NCBI RefSeq assembly: GCF_014654205.1 | Contig: NZ_BNAW01000011.1 | Location: 112,478-176,477 of the forward strand | Direction of reading: 5' to 3' | Length of the DNA stretch: 64,000 nucleotides | DNA from: Amycolatopsis bullii | GTDB lineage: Bacteria; Actinomycetota; Actinomycetes; Mycobacteriales; Pseudonocardiaceae | Part shown: piece after piece, positions 50,908 through 59,122 of the stretch | How positions within the stretch are numbered: position 1 is the first letter of the stretch | Layout of the letters: each line of letters starts with the position of its first letter | Made by a program: the position numbers and the translations under genes | Notes under the pieces: model-generated | What the model was told of the DNA's origin: nothing | The model's input: only the letters and a program-made list of their open reading frames with translations | Databases searched by the model: none

Positions 50908-51876
50908 ATGGTGACGACGACAGGCGATGGCGAGCCCCTTCCGATCAGCATCGAAAGCACCGACGTCGCCGAGCTCGAAGCGGCCGTCGGAGTCCTGCGG
51001 GCCCTGGACTACCGGCAGGGCGGCGGGTTCTGCCGGGACGCCGTCCGGGTGGTCAAGACGGCGAGCCTCCTGCTGCACTGGGGCACCGTCTCGGATCCGT
51101 TGCGGGCCAGGCTGTACACGGTGCTGGCCGACGTGCACAACCTGCTGGGCTGGACGGAGTTCGACATCGGACGCGGGGAACCGGCCCGGCGCCGGTTCGG
51201 GCGCGCGCTGGAAATCGCGGGCGAGGCGGGCAACGAAAGCCTGGTGGCGAACATCCGCTACCGGCTCGGCCGCGTGCACCTGCACCGCCACGACGTCTCC
51301 GGTGCGCTGGCCGAGTTCGCCCGGGGCCGGGCGGCCGCGCGCCACTCGGATTCCCGCCGGGCCCTGGCGATCCTCGCGGCGAACGAGGCGTGGGCGTTCG
51401 CGATGGGCGGCGACGAGCAGGCGGCGCTGACCCGGCTGGGGGAGGCCGAGGCGGCGTTCGCGGAGGCGGGTTCGTGGCCGGAGCCGCGGCCGTGGGAGTC
51501 GTTCTTCCGCGAGACGGACATGGCGGCGATGCGCGGCACGGTGCTGACGGAGCTGGCCACCGCGGTGGCGGCCCGCCACAGCGGCGAAGCGATCGTCCAG
51601 CTGTCCGGAGCGGCGGACCGCTACGGCGCCGACATGGCCCGGAGCCGATCGCTGACGTTGATCATGCTGGCGCAGAACCACGCGCTCCGGGGCGATTTCG
51701 AGGAGGCGACCCGGATCGGCGAGGAAGCGGTCGGCCTGGCCGCGCAGCTGGGCTCGGTCCGGCCGAAGGACCGGCTGGCGCCGCTGGAGCGGTTGCTGCG
51801 CGAGCACCGGGGTGATGCCGCGGTGCGGGGGCTGGCCGACCGGATCGGCCGGTACCGGGCGGAGCCGCTGCTCTGA
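50908..51876 (+). CDS. TPR-like helical repeat protein
   Basis: 322 residues, all helical with repeated TPR-style pairs (LYTVLADVHNLLGWTEFDIG, ARRRFGRALEIAGEAG, IRYRLGRVHLHRHDVSGALAEF, ILAANEAWAFAMGG). No DNA-binding motif is visible. It resembles the C-terminal sensor half of actinobacterial HTH-TPR regulators lacking the HTH. ATG 50908 has GAGGTGAGG upstream; the frame extends 8 codons further 5'. Confidence 0.6.
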   Translation: MVTTTGDGEPLPISIESTDVAELEAAVGVLRALDYRQGGGFCRDAVRVVKTASLLLHWGTVSDPLRARLYTVLADVHNLLGWTEFDIGRGEPARRRFGRALEIAGEAGNESLVANIRYRLGRVHLHRHDVSGALAEFARGRAAARHSDSRRALAILAANEAWAFAMGGDEQAALTRLGEAEAAFAEAGSWPEPRPWESFFRETDMAAMRGTVLTELATAVAARHSGEAIVQLSGAADRYGADMARSRSLTLIMLAQNHALRGDFEEATRIGEEAVGLAAQLGSVRPKDRLAPLERLLREHRGDAAVRGLADRIGRYRAEPLL

Positions 51877-52001
51877 CCTGCACTGGGTGGAGACCCACGA
51901 GGGTGACACCGTTCGGGTCGTTGCCCGGTGTTTAGTCGTCGCGGTTGCGGGGTACCACCGACCCGGAGCGGACCGGCCGCTCGACGAGAAGGGATCCCGC
52001 C

Positions 52002-52031
52002 ATGCAAACCAGGGGTGATCGTGCCCGCTGA
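52002..52031 (+). CDS. possible 9-residue leader peptide
   Basis: ATG at 52002 behind GAGAAGGGA encodes MQTRGDRAR and stops at 52029-52031, overlapping the STAS start region in another frame. Its ribosome site is stronger than that of the STAS gene. It may couple translation (inference). Confidence 0.3.
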   Translation: MQTRGDRAR

Positions 52032-52389
52032 CGGCAACCGGGTCCGGCCCCAGGACCTCCTGCGGGTGACGGCTCACCACTCCGGCGGTGCGGTCGTGCT
52101 GGCGGTGGCGGGCGAGGTCGACCTGCTCAGCTCCCCCGTCCTGAGCGAAGGCGTCACCGCCGCCCTCGCCGACGGGCCGGAACTGCTGGTGATCGATCTG
52201 TCCGAAGTGTCCTTCCTCGCGTCCATCGGCATCACGGTCCTGCTCGAGGCGCGCCGCGAGGCCGGCACCGGCACCCGGGTCCGGGTCGTCGCGCCCGAAA
52301 CCGGCGTCGTCAACCGCACCCTCCAGCTGACCGGCCTGCACGAGACGCTGGCCGTCGCGTCCACCCGGGACGAAGCGCTCACCGGCTGA
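52021..52389 (+). CDS. STAS-domain anti-anti-sigma factor
   Basis: 122 residues: LAVAGEVDLLSSPVL, LLVIDLSEVSFLASIGITVLLEARR with the phosphorylatable Ser before IG, then VNRTLQLTGLHETLAV, the full SpoIIAA/RsbV pattern. It would release a sigma factor by binding an RsbW-like kinase when dephosphorylated. GTG 52021 has AGGGG 5 nt upstream (GTG 52015 is possible). Its 3' end overlaps the convergent TIM-barrel gene by 11 bp. Confidence 0.82.
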   Translation: MPADGNRVRPQDLLRVTAHHSGGAVVLAVAGEVDLLSSPVLSEGVTAALADGPELLVIDLSEVSFLASIGITVLLEARREAGTGTRVRVVAPETGVVNRTLQLTGLHETLAVASTRDEALTG

Positions 52390-53377
52390 ACCGGGCCGCG
52401 AGGGCGTGGAAAACCTCCTTCGGCTCCCACGCCAGCCCGGCGTACGCGCGTTGTCCCGTGAGGACCTTCACCACGCCGTAGCTCGCCAGGTCCAGGTCGC
52501 GCCGCGGCTGCGGATCGGACGGGTATTCGTAGCCGGCGAAGGTGAACCAGAAGGCGCCGTGCACGCCCTCGGCCTCGAAGACGTCCATCAGCTCGGTGAA
52601 GTACGCGGCCTGGCCGGCCTCGTCGCGGACGTAGTCGCCGTTCAGCACCCGCGGGTCGGACTCGAAGTCGACGATCGTCCACCCGGTCCCGCCCGCGTCG
52701 GCCGCGCCCCGGTGCGTGCAGCAGCCGAATTCCGTGATGACCAGCGGCTTCCCGTGACTTCGGTGCTTCCGCACGTGCCGGCTGAAGTCGTCGGCGTTGG
52801 CGGCCGAGCGGTACAGGTTGACGGCGGTGAAGTCGAAGTCCGCCCAGTCGATCTCCTCCCAGTCCCCGGCGGCGTAGGTGACCTTGCCCCCGAAGTGCCG
52901 CCGCGCGGCTTCGGTGAGCTCCCGCAGCACCGTGCCGAAGTCCCATTCGCGGGTGAACCCGGCCCACGCGGCGGGGTCCATCGCGTTGCGCAGCCGTTCC
53001 AACAGGAAGGCGCCCGGCACGAACCCGGCGCAGAACAGGGACATCTCGCAGCCGAGCACCAGCACGGTTTCCGGGTCCCGCGCCCGGATTTCCTCGGCCC
53101 GGCGGGCGCAGTCCGCGAAGTAGGGCGTCAGCTGCGGTGGCGTGAGGTCCATCGGGAACGGCGAAAACCACACGCGCAGCCCGGCGTCGATCGCGGCGTG
53201 CGCGGCCACGGCGAGGCGGTCCGGGTCGTCGCCGCTGATCCGCACCGCGGTGCAGTGCAGGTCCGCCGCGATGATCTCCAGTTCCCGCCGCACGACCGCG
53301 GGCTCGAACTCACGGCGTGACCGATCCCCCACCGCGCCTCCGAAGCCGGTGTCGTAGTTGATCCCCCTGAGCTGCAT
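52379..53377 (-). CDS. TIM-barrel glycosidase-like protein (often labelled abortive infection protein)
   Basis: 332 residues without a signal peptide. MQLRGINYDTGF, AVRISGDDPDRL, LRVWFSPFPMDL, VLGCEMSLF, FTAVNLYR, KPLVITEFGCCTHRG and GAFWFTFAGYEYP follow successive barrel strands; the Glu in LGCEMS and ITEFG would be the acid and nucleophile if this is a GH-A clan enzyme. Automatic annotation sometimes calls relatives abortive phage infection proteins; I see no sequence reason for that. It is divergent from the TetR gene and shares its operators. Confidence 0.62.
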   Translation of the reverse strand: MQLRGINYDTGFGGAVGDRSRREFEPAVVRRELEIIAADLHCTAVRISGDDPDRLAVAAHAAIDAGLRVWFSPFPMDLTPPQLTPYFADCARRAEEIRARDPETVLVLGCEMSLFCAGFVPGAFLLERLRNAMDPAAWAGFTREWDFGTVLRELTEAARRHFGGKVTYAAGDWEEIDWADFDFTAVNLYRSAANADDFSRHVRKHRSHGKPLVITEFGCCTHRGAADAGGTGWTIVDFESDPRVLNGDYVRDEAGQAAYFTELMDVFEAEGVHGAFWFTFAGYEYPSDPQPRRDLDLASYGVVKVLTGQRAYAGLAWEPKEVFHALAARFSR

Positions 53378-53393
53378 CCGACCCCTCCTGGAA

Positions 53394-53408
53394 TGTACGT
53401 CGTACACT
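53394..53408. promoter_or_regulatory. palindromic operator, copy 1, in TetR divergent region
   Basis: TGTACGTCGTACACT: the core TGTACGTCGTACA is an exact palindrome around a central base. The sequence recurs 19 bp on. Confidence 0.75.
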
Positions 53409-53412
53409 TAAC

Positions 53413-53427
53413 TGTACGTCGTACACT
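53413..53427. promoter_or_regulatory. palindromic operator, copy 2, in TetR divergent region
   Basis: Identical 15-mer. Together the two copies occupy most of the 56-bp gap between the divergent genes, as expected for a TetR autorepressor bound twice. Confidence 0.75.
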
Positions 53428-53433
53428 CCGCGC

Positions 53434-54102
53434 ATGCCACAGCTGATCTGGCACCACCCGGAACCCCCGGGCCGAAAGAACGCGCTCACCCGCGCCTCGG
53501 TCGTGCGCGCGGCCATCGAGGTCGCCGACACCGGCGGCGTCGCCGCGCTGACCATGCGCGCGGTGGCCGACGCGCTCGGCGTGTCGACGCCGATGTCGCT
53601 GTACCGGTACGTCCTCAACAAGGACGGCCTGGTCGACCTGATGCTCGACGAGGTGTCGGCCGAGGTCGCGGTGCCGGCCGCGCCGAGCGGCGACTGGCGC
53701 GCCGACCTGCGCGGGCTCGCGCTCAGCCTGTGGGCGATGATCGGCAGGCACCGCTGGTACGCCGAGCTCGTCGACGGCAGGCCACCGTTCGGCCCCCGCA
53801 CCCTCCGGCGGGCCGCCTTCCAGCTGACGGTCCTGGACGGCGCCGGCCTCACGCCGGCCGTCGCGTACGCCTCGCTGCTGGACAACTACGTCACCGGTAC
53901 CGCGATGAGCGTCAGCCGGGAACTCGTGATGCTCGAGCGGTTCGGCATCGGCTCGACCGAGGACCTGCAGGCGTACGCGGCCGAAATGGCCGACGACTCG
54001 CTCTCCGCCTGGATCACGGACATGCCGGACCTGACCGCGGACTCCCGGTTCGAACTCGGCCTGGACTGCCTGCTGGACGGCTTCGCGCAGCGGCGGCGGT
54101 GA
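53434..54102 (+). CDS. TetR-family transcriptional regulator
   Basis: 222 residues. HTH region RASVVRAAIEVADTGG, LTMRAVADALGVSTPMSLYRYVLNKDGLVDLM, then a helical ligand-binding domain of the TetR_C tetracycline-repressor-like kind. It is divergent from the TIM-barrel gene, and its probable operators are the paired palindromes just upstream. The next gene starts about 50 bp downstream on the same strand, so it could be co-transcribed. Confidence 0.85.
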   Translation: MPQLIWHHPEPPGRKNALTRASVVRAAIEVADTGGVAALTMRAVADALGVSTPMSLYRYVLNKDGLVDLMLDEVSAEVAVPAAPSGDWRADLRGLALSLWAMIGRHRWYAELVDGRPPFGPRTLRRAAFQLTVLDGAGLTPAVAYASLLDNYVTGTAMSVSRELVMLERFGIGSTEDLQAYAAEMADDSLSAWITDMPDLTADSRFELGLDCLLDGFAQRRR

Positions 54103-54152
54103 AATCGCCGCCCAGCCCACGTCCGGCCCGGGTCGATGGCAGGATGTGCGCC

Positions 54153-54953
54153 GTGAGCATGCGCGCCAGGAACAACGTGACCGTCACCGGCCGGGAAGAC
54201 GGGCCGACCCTCCTGCTCGCCCACGGTTTCGGCTGTGACCAGAACCTGTGGCGTCTCGTCGTCCCGGAACTCGCGCGGCGGTACCGGGTGGTGCTGTTCG
54301 ACCACACCGGCGCCGGGCGCTCGGACCTGTCCGCCTGGACCCCCGAGCGCTACGGCAGCCTCGACGGTTACGCCGACGACGTGCTGGCCCTCTGCCGCGA
54401 GCTGGACCTGCGGGACGTCGTGCTGGTGGGCCACTCGGTCAGCGCGATGATCGCGGTGCTGGCCGCCAACCGGGAACCGGACCGGTTCGCGAAGCTGGTG
54501 CTGCTCACGCCGTCCCCCTGCTACCTCGACGACGACGGCTACCGCGGCGGGTTCAGCCGGGCCGACATCGACGAGCTGCTCGACTCCCTCGAGTCGAACT
54601 ACCTGGGCTGGTCGGCGACGATGGCGCCGGTGATCATGGGCAACCCGGACCGCCCGGAGCTGGGCGAGGAGCTGACGAACAGCTTCTGCCAAACCGATCC
54701 CGCGATCGCGCGCGTCTGGGCCCGGGTGACGTTCCTCTCCGACAACCGGGCCGACCTGGCGAAGGTCTCCGTGCCGACGCTGGTGCTCGAGTGCGCGAAC
54801 GACGCCATCGCGCCGCCCGAGGTCGGGCGGTTCACCCACGAGCAGATCGACGGCAGCACCCTGGTGACGCTGGCCGCCACCGGGCACTGCCCGCAGCTCA
54901 GCGCCCCGGAGGCGACGGCCGCGGCGATCACGGCGTTCGTGAGCGGACCGTGA
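54153..54953 (+). CDS. RsbQ-like alpha/beta hydrolase
   Basis: 266 residues. NNVTVTGREDGPTLLLAHGFGCDQNLW, LFDHTGAGRSDLSAW and the nucleophile elbow VGHSVSAMIA (Ser), ECANDAIAP (Asp) and ATGHCPQLSAP (His) match RsbQ of Bacillus, which activates the PP2C phosphatase RsbP. The neighbouring gene encodes exactly such a phosphatase. GTG 54153 has CAGGA 8 nt upstream; ATG 54144 and 54159 are alternatives. Confidence 0.83.
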   Translation: MSMRARNNVTVTGREDGPTLLLAHGFGCDQNLWRLVVPELARRYRVVLFDHTGAGRSDLSAWTPERYGSLDGYADDVLALCRELDLRDVVLVGHSVSAMIAVLAANREPDRFAKLVLLTPSPCYLDDDGYRGGFSRADIDELLDSLESNYLGWSATMAPVIMGNPDRPELGEELTNSFCQTDPAIARVWARVTFLSDNRADLAKVSVPTLVLECANDAIAPPEVGRFTHEQIDGSTLVTLAATGHCPQLSAPEATAAAITAFVSGP

Positions 54954-56182
54954 TGTGCGAGGACCACCCTGGCCCGGGTGGTCAGGAGCGTGCCGCCCCG
55001 GAATTCTCGGCCCTTTTGGAGGACAGCGCGGAAGACCTCTACGAGCACGCCCCCTGCGGGTACCTCTCGACCCTGCTGGACGGCACGATCGCGAAGATCA
55101 ACACGACGCTGCTCCGCTGGCTCGGCTACGAGCGCGACGACGTCGTCGGACGGCGCCGGTTCGCCGAGCTGCTCACCGTCGGCGGCCGGATCTACCACGA
55201 GACGCACTTCGCGCCGCTGCTGCGCATGCAGGGCGAGCTCGGCGGCGTGGCCTTCGAGCTGAAGACCGCCGACGGCACCCGGTTGCCGGTGCTGGTGACC
55301 TCGACGGTCAAGACCGGCTCCGACGGGCAGCCGCAGCTGATCCGCACCACGATCTTCGACGCGCGCGACCGGCGAGCCTACGAGAAGGAACTGCTGCGGG
55401 CGCGCGAAGAAGCCGAGCGCGAACGCGACCGGGTGCAGCGGCTCGCGCGGACGCTGCAGCAGACCCTGCTGCCGCCCGCACTGGCCGAGGTGCCCGGCGT
55501 GGAGGTCGCGGCCTACTACCACCCCGCGTCGGCCGACGAGGTCGGCGGCGACTTCTACGACCTGTTCCCGCTGACCGGCGAAACGTGGGGGTTCTTCCTC
55601 GGCGACGTCTCCGGCAAGGGCGCCGCCGCGGCCGTGGTGACGTCGCTCGCGCGCTACACGCTGCGCGCCGCCGCGGTGATCGACCCCGACCCGGCCACCG
55701 TGCTGGACCGCCTCAACACGGTGCTGCACCACGAGTACCGGGGCGCGGATCCGCGCTACTGCACCGTTATCCATGGCTGCCTCCGGCCCGGGGACGGCGG
55801 CGCGGAGGTCACCCTCGCCACCGGCGGGCACCCACCGGCGCTGCTGATCCGGGCCGACGGCACGTCCGCGTTCCTGCCCGGCCCGGGTGGTCAGCTGGTG
55901 GGTGCGCTGCCCCGCGCGCGCTTCGCGGCCGTGGACGTCGTGCTGGAGCCGGGCGACACGCTGCTGCTGTACACCGACGGGCTGACCGAAGCCCGCACGC
56001 AGGGCCGCGTCCGCTACAGCGAAGAGCAGCTCCGGGAGCACCTGACCGGCCTCGCGCCGACGACGGCCCCGGCGGTGATCACGGCGGTGACCGGCCTGCT
56101 GGCGAGCTTCGGCGACGGCGTCGAGGACGACACGGCCCTGCTGGCGTTGAGCATTCCCCGTCCTGGAGGCGAACGACCGTGA
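54953..56182 (+). CDS. PAS-PP2C (SpoIIE-type) phosphatase, RsbP-like
   Basis: 409 residues: PAS sensor domain (about 20-135: LYEHAPCGYLSTLLDGTIAKIN, GRIYHETHFAPLLRMQ), a coiled coil rich in Arg/Glu (about 140-175), then a SpoIIE PP2C domain with metal motifs DEVGGDFYDLF and LGDVSGKGAAAA and the closing EDDTALLAL. It would dephosphorylate the STAS protein encoded next. ATG 54953 overlaps the RsbQ-like stop (TGATG); GTG 54950 is equally possible. Confidence 0.87.
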   Translation: MCEDHPGPGGQERAAPEFSALLEDSAEDLYEHAPCGYLSTLLDGTIAKINTTLLRWLGYERDDVVGRRRFAELLTVGGRIYHETHFAPLLRMQGELGGVAFELKTADGTRLPVLVTSTVKTGSDGQPQLIRTTIFDARDRRAYEKELLRAREEAERERDRVQRLARTLQQTLLPPALAEVPGVEVAAYYHPASADEVGGDFYDLFPLTGETWGFFLGDVSGKGAAAAVVTSLARYTLRAAAVIDPDPATVLDRLNTVLHHEYRGADPRYCTVIHGCLRPGDGGAEVTLATGGHPPALLIRADGTSAFLPGPGGQLVGALPRARFAAVDVVLEPGDTLLLYTDGLTEARTQGRVRYSEEQLREHLTGLAPTTAPAVITAVTGLLASFGDGVEDDTALLALSIPRPGGERP

Positions 56183-56523
56183 CCGGCACCCCGTTCTCCG
56201 TCACGACGGTCACCACGGGGACCGGCGCGGTGGTGACCGTCGCAGGCGAACTCGACGTGGCCACCGCACCCCGGTTCCGCGCCGGGGTGGCCGCGCTCGC
56301 CCTGGCGCGGGGGCAGGTGCTGGTGGTGGACCTCGGCGGGGTGACGTTCTGCGACTCGAGCGGGATTTCCGCGCTGATCGCGGCCCGCAACGTCGCCGAA
56401 GCGGCCGGGGCGGACATCGCGCTGGCGGCCGTCCCCGCCCGGTTGAGCCGGACGTTCGGGCTGATCGGTCTCGCGGACTTCTTCCCGATCTACCCGAGCG
56501 CCGAAGACGCGCTCAGAGACTGA
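56179..56523 (+). CDS. STAS-domain anti-anti-sigma factor, RsbV-like
   Basis: 114 residues. VVTVAGELDVATAPRF and LVVDLGGVTFCDSSGISALIAARNVA carry the phosphoserine site (Ser of DSSG). GTG overlaps the phosphatase stop. Forms, with the two genes upstream, a sensor hydrolase/phosphatase/anti-anti-sigma module. No RsbW-type kinase or sigma factor gene is adjacent. Confidence 0.85.
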   Translation: MTGTPFSVTTVTTGTGAVVTVAGELDVATAPRFRAGVAALALARGQVLVVDLGGVTFCDSSGISALIAARNVAEAAGADIALAAVPARLSRTFGLIGLADFFPIYPSAEDALRD

Positions 56524-56920
56524 CGATCCCGAAGGCCAGCAGCGCGGCGACCTTCAGCACCTCGAGCCCGACGTAGCCGAGGTGCGCGCGGCTGCGCGGC
56601 CCGGTTTCCCCGGCCAGCACGCGGTCCGAGCGGCGCGTCAGTGCCGGGCGGACGGCCAGCAGCTGGACGAGCAGCACGACGACCGCGGCGGCGCCGAGGA
56701 CCACCGCCGTCGTGGTCCGCGGCCCGAACACGAGGCAACCGGCGAGCGTCAGCGCGAAGAGCACCTCCACCCGGTTGAGCGCGGCGAACACGACCCGGCC
56801 GATGGCCAGCCCGAGCGGCAGCGTGACACCGGGGACGCGGAACTTCAGCGGCGCCTCCAGGAACGAGATCGCCAGCACCATCCCCAGCCAGGTGAAGGTG
56901 ATCGCGGCGGCGACCGGCAC
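56513..56920 (-). CDS. small four-helix membrane protein
   Basis: 135 residues with four hydrophobic segments. MAIG-like motifs are absent; the visible line is FLEAPLKFRVPGVTLPLGLAIGRVVF, followed by a basic cytosolic loop (RRSDRV). No known function. GTG 56920 has GAGGAG upstream. It converges on the STAS gene with an 11-bp overlap and follows the LysR gene with a 20-bp gap. Confidence 0.6.
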   Translation of the reverse strand: MPVAAAITFTWLGMVLAISFLEAPLKFRVPGVTLPLGLAIGRVVFAALNRVEVLFALTLAGCLVFGPRTTTAVVLGAAAVVVLLVQLLAVRPALTRRSDRVLAGETGPRSRAHLGYVGLEVLKVAALLAFGIVSL

Positions 56921-56940
56921 GGTGTCTCCTCGGGAAGCGG

Positions 56941-57840
56941 CTACCCGTCGACCTTAGCGCCGGCCGGCTCCAGCTCGGACAGCAGCGCGCGGATCGCCGG
57001 GCTCGCCTCGGCACTGCGCCGCCACACCGCGTGCACCTCCCGCTTGGGCGGCCGCCGAAGCGGGCGCGCGAGCAGGGTCTCCCCCAACGGGGGCCGGGCC
57101 AGGCGCGGGATCAGCGCCACGACCTGGCCCGAGGCCACCAGCGACAGCTGCGTCGCGAAGTCGTCGACCCGATGGCGCACGTCGGGCTCGTCGGCGAACA
57201 ACCGGCGGAACCACTGGTGGCACACCGTTCCGGGCGGGCTCGTCACCCACGCGTGCTCCGCCAGCGCCGTCTCGTCCAGCGGGGCCTCGAGCCCGGCCAG
57301 CGGGTGCGTGCGGCTCATCACCACGTCGCCGACGTCCGTGTGCACCCACCGCCGCGCCAGCGACGGTGGCAGCGGCGCGGGCAGCAACCCGTCGGCGTCG
57401 TGGACGAGGGCGAAGTCGGCCGTTCCCGCGCCGACGCTGCGCAGGGCCTCGCCGGGGTCCTGCTCCGTGACTTCCACGCGCAACTGCGGGTACGCCGCCC
57501 GGGACAGGACCGGCGCGAGCAGGCCGCGGATCGCCGTCGAAAACGCCACCACCCGGAGCGTGCCGCGGGGTACGCCCTCCGACGCGGACTGGGCCGCTTC
57601 GGCGCAGCGCTCCAGCGCCTGGAACACCTCGGGCGCCGAGTCGGCGATGGCCTGCCCGGCCGGGGTCAGCACCACCCCGCGGCCCGCCGGCGCCAGCACC
57701 GGGACCCCGACCTGCCGTTCCAGCCGCTTGATCTGCTGCGACACCGCCGACGCGGTGAACCCCAGCTCATCGGCCGCGCGCGCCAGCGTCCCGAGCGCCG
57801 CCACCGACCGCAACGCCCGCAGCGCCCCCACCTCGATCAT
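56941..57840 (-). CDS. LysR-family transcriptional regulator
   Basis: 299 residues. HTH ALRSVAALGTLARAADELGFTASAVSQQIKRLE, then a substrate-binding domain (LRVVAFSTAIRGLLAPVL, VVMSRTHPLAG, VALIPRL). It is divergent from the dapA-like gene with only 72 bp between them, so it most likely regulates that gene. Confidence 0.87.
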   Translation of the reverse strand: MIEVGALRALRSVAALGTLARAADELGFTASAVSQQIKRLERQVGVPVLAPAGRGVVLTPAGQAIADSAPEVFQALERCAEAAQSASEGVPRGTLRVVAFSTAIRGLLAPVLSRAAYPQLRVEVTEQDPGEALRSVGAGTADFALVHDADGLLPAPLPPSLARRWVHTDVGDVVMSRTHPLAGLEAPLDETALAEHAWVTSPPGTVCHQWFRRLFADEPDVRHRVDDFATQLSLVASGQVVALIPRLARPPLGETLLARPLRRPPKREVHAVWRRSAEASPAIRALLSELEPAGAKVDG

Positions 57841-57912
57841 GAAGCCAGGCTACGCAATATCGGCAAGAAAGCATCGCTGGACCGCAGCAGTTACGCCGGG
57901 CACGGTCGGGGC

Positions 57913-58776
57913 ATGACCGAATTCGGCACCAACCTCGTCGCGATGGTGACCCCCATGGAGCCCGGCGGCACGCTCAGCGCACCCGGCCTCACCCGGCTCG
58001 TCGAACACCTGCTGGCCACCGGCTGCGACGGCCTGGTCGTCGGCGGCACCACCGGCGAGTCCCCGACCCTCTCCGACGCCGAGTCCGCGGGCCTGGTCCG
58101 GTCCGTGGCGACCCGGGCCGGAAGCCGCGCGCGGGTGATCGCCGGCGTCGGCACCTACGACACGGCCACGAGCATCCGCCGCGCCCGCGAAGCCGAGGCG
58201 GCCGGCGCCGACGCGCTGCTGCTGGTCTGCCCGTACTACTCCCGGCCGACGCAGGCCGGCGTGATCGCCCACTGCGTGGCGGTGGCCGACGCCACCGAGC
58301 TGCCGGTGATGCTCTACGACGTCCCGGCGCGCACCGGCGTCGCGATGACGGCCGCGACTCTCATCGAGCTGGCCGGCCACCCGCGGATCCGGGCGGTCAA
58401 GGACGCCAAGGGCGACCTGTCCGAGGCGATGGCGGTGCTCTCCCGGACGTCACTGGCGTACTACTGCGGCATCGACGAGCTCAACCTGCCGTACCTGGCG
58501 TGCGGGGCGGCGGGCCTGGTCAGCGTCGTGGCCAACGTGGCGGCCGACCGCACGGCCGACCTGATCCGCACCACCCGCGACGGCGACCTCGCCAAGGCGC
58601 GCGCGATCAACGACGACCTGCGCCCGCTGACCGGCCGCCTCATGAGTTCCGGCACCGCGGCGGCGAACGCCAAGGCGGCGCTGGCCGAGCTGGGGATCAT
58701 CCCGCACGCGAGCGTGCGGCTCCCGCTGGTCGAAGCAATCGCCGCCGGTACACCGAAAGGGACGCCTCGGTCGTGA
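57913..58776 (+). CDS. dihydrodipicolinate synthase (DapA) family aldolase
   Basis: 287 residues. GGTTGESPTLSDAE, LVCPYYSRPTQAG, MLYDVPARTG (Tyr) and the Schiff-base Lys in RAVKDAKGD mark the class I aldolase family. It may be a true 4-hydroxy-tetrahydrodipicolinate synthase of lysine/peptidoglycan synthesis; a relative acting on another oxo-acid cannot be excluded. ATG 57913. The LysR partner suggests regulated, not housekeeping, expression. Confidence 0.8.
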   Translation: MTEFGTNLVAMVTPMEPGGTLSAPGLTRLVEHLLATGCDGLVVGGTTGESPTLSDAESAGLVRSVATRAGSRARVIAGVGTYDTATSIRRAREAEAAGADALLLVCPYYSRPTQAGVIAHCVAVADATELPVMLYDVPARTGVAMTAATLIELAGHPRIRAVKDAKGDLSEAMAVLSRTSLAYYCGIDELNLPYLACGAAGLVSVVANVAADRTADLIRTTRDGDLAKARAINDDLRPLTGRLMSSGTAAANAKAALAELGIIPHASVRLPLVEAIAAGTPKGTPRS

Positions 58777-58789
58777 ATCCCTGCCTTCC

Positions 58790-58805
58790 TGCCCGATTTC
58801 GGGCA
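58790..58805. terminator. hairpin after the dapA-like gene
   Basis: TGCCCGA/TCGGGCA inverted repeat 14 bp past the stop, followed by AGAATTT. Probably a terminator. Confidence 0.5.
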
Positions 58806-58835
58806 AGAATTTGGGGTTCACTCGCCGCTCAGGGC

Positions 58836-59108
58836 ATGATGGCCCGCGTGGAGGACACCGACATCGTCGAGCGCGTGGCCGCGTCCACCGGGCTGCCGCC
58901 CGGGGTCGCCGCCCGCGTCGTCGACGATGTGCTGGCCTTCTACCGGACTCCCACCGAGGACTACGTGCGACGGCGGCACGCCGAGCTGCAGGCGCAGGGC
59001 CGGAAGAACCCCGAGATCTTCCCCCTGATCGCCGCCGAGCTCCGCGGGCGGCTGGTGGCCGCGCCCGTCCTCTCCGAGCGGCAGCTGCGCCGCATCGTCT
59101 ACGGCTAG
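58836..59108 (+). CDS. small hypothetical helical protein
   Basis: 90 residues, no family recognised. ASTGLPPGVAARVVDDVLAFYRTP and RRHAELQAQGRKNPEIFPLIAAEL form amphipathic helices, with a basic C-terminus. ATG at 58836 or 58839; no strong ribosome site. It is only 14 bp upstream of glmS and is probably co-transcribed with it. Confidence 0.5.
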   Translation: MMARVEDTDIVERVAASTGLPPGVAARVVDDVLAFYRTPTEDYVRRRHAELQAQGRKNPEIFPLIAAELRGRLVAAPVLSERQLRRIVYG

Positions 59109-59122
59109 GAAGAGGTCTCCCC

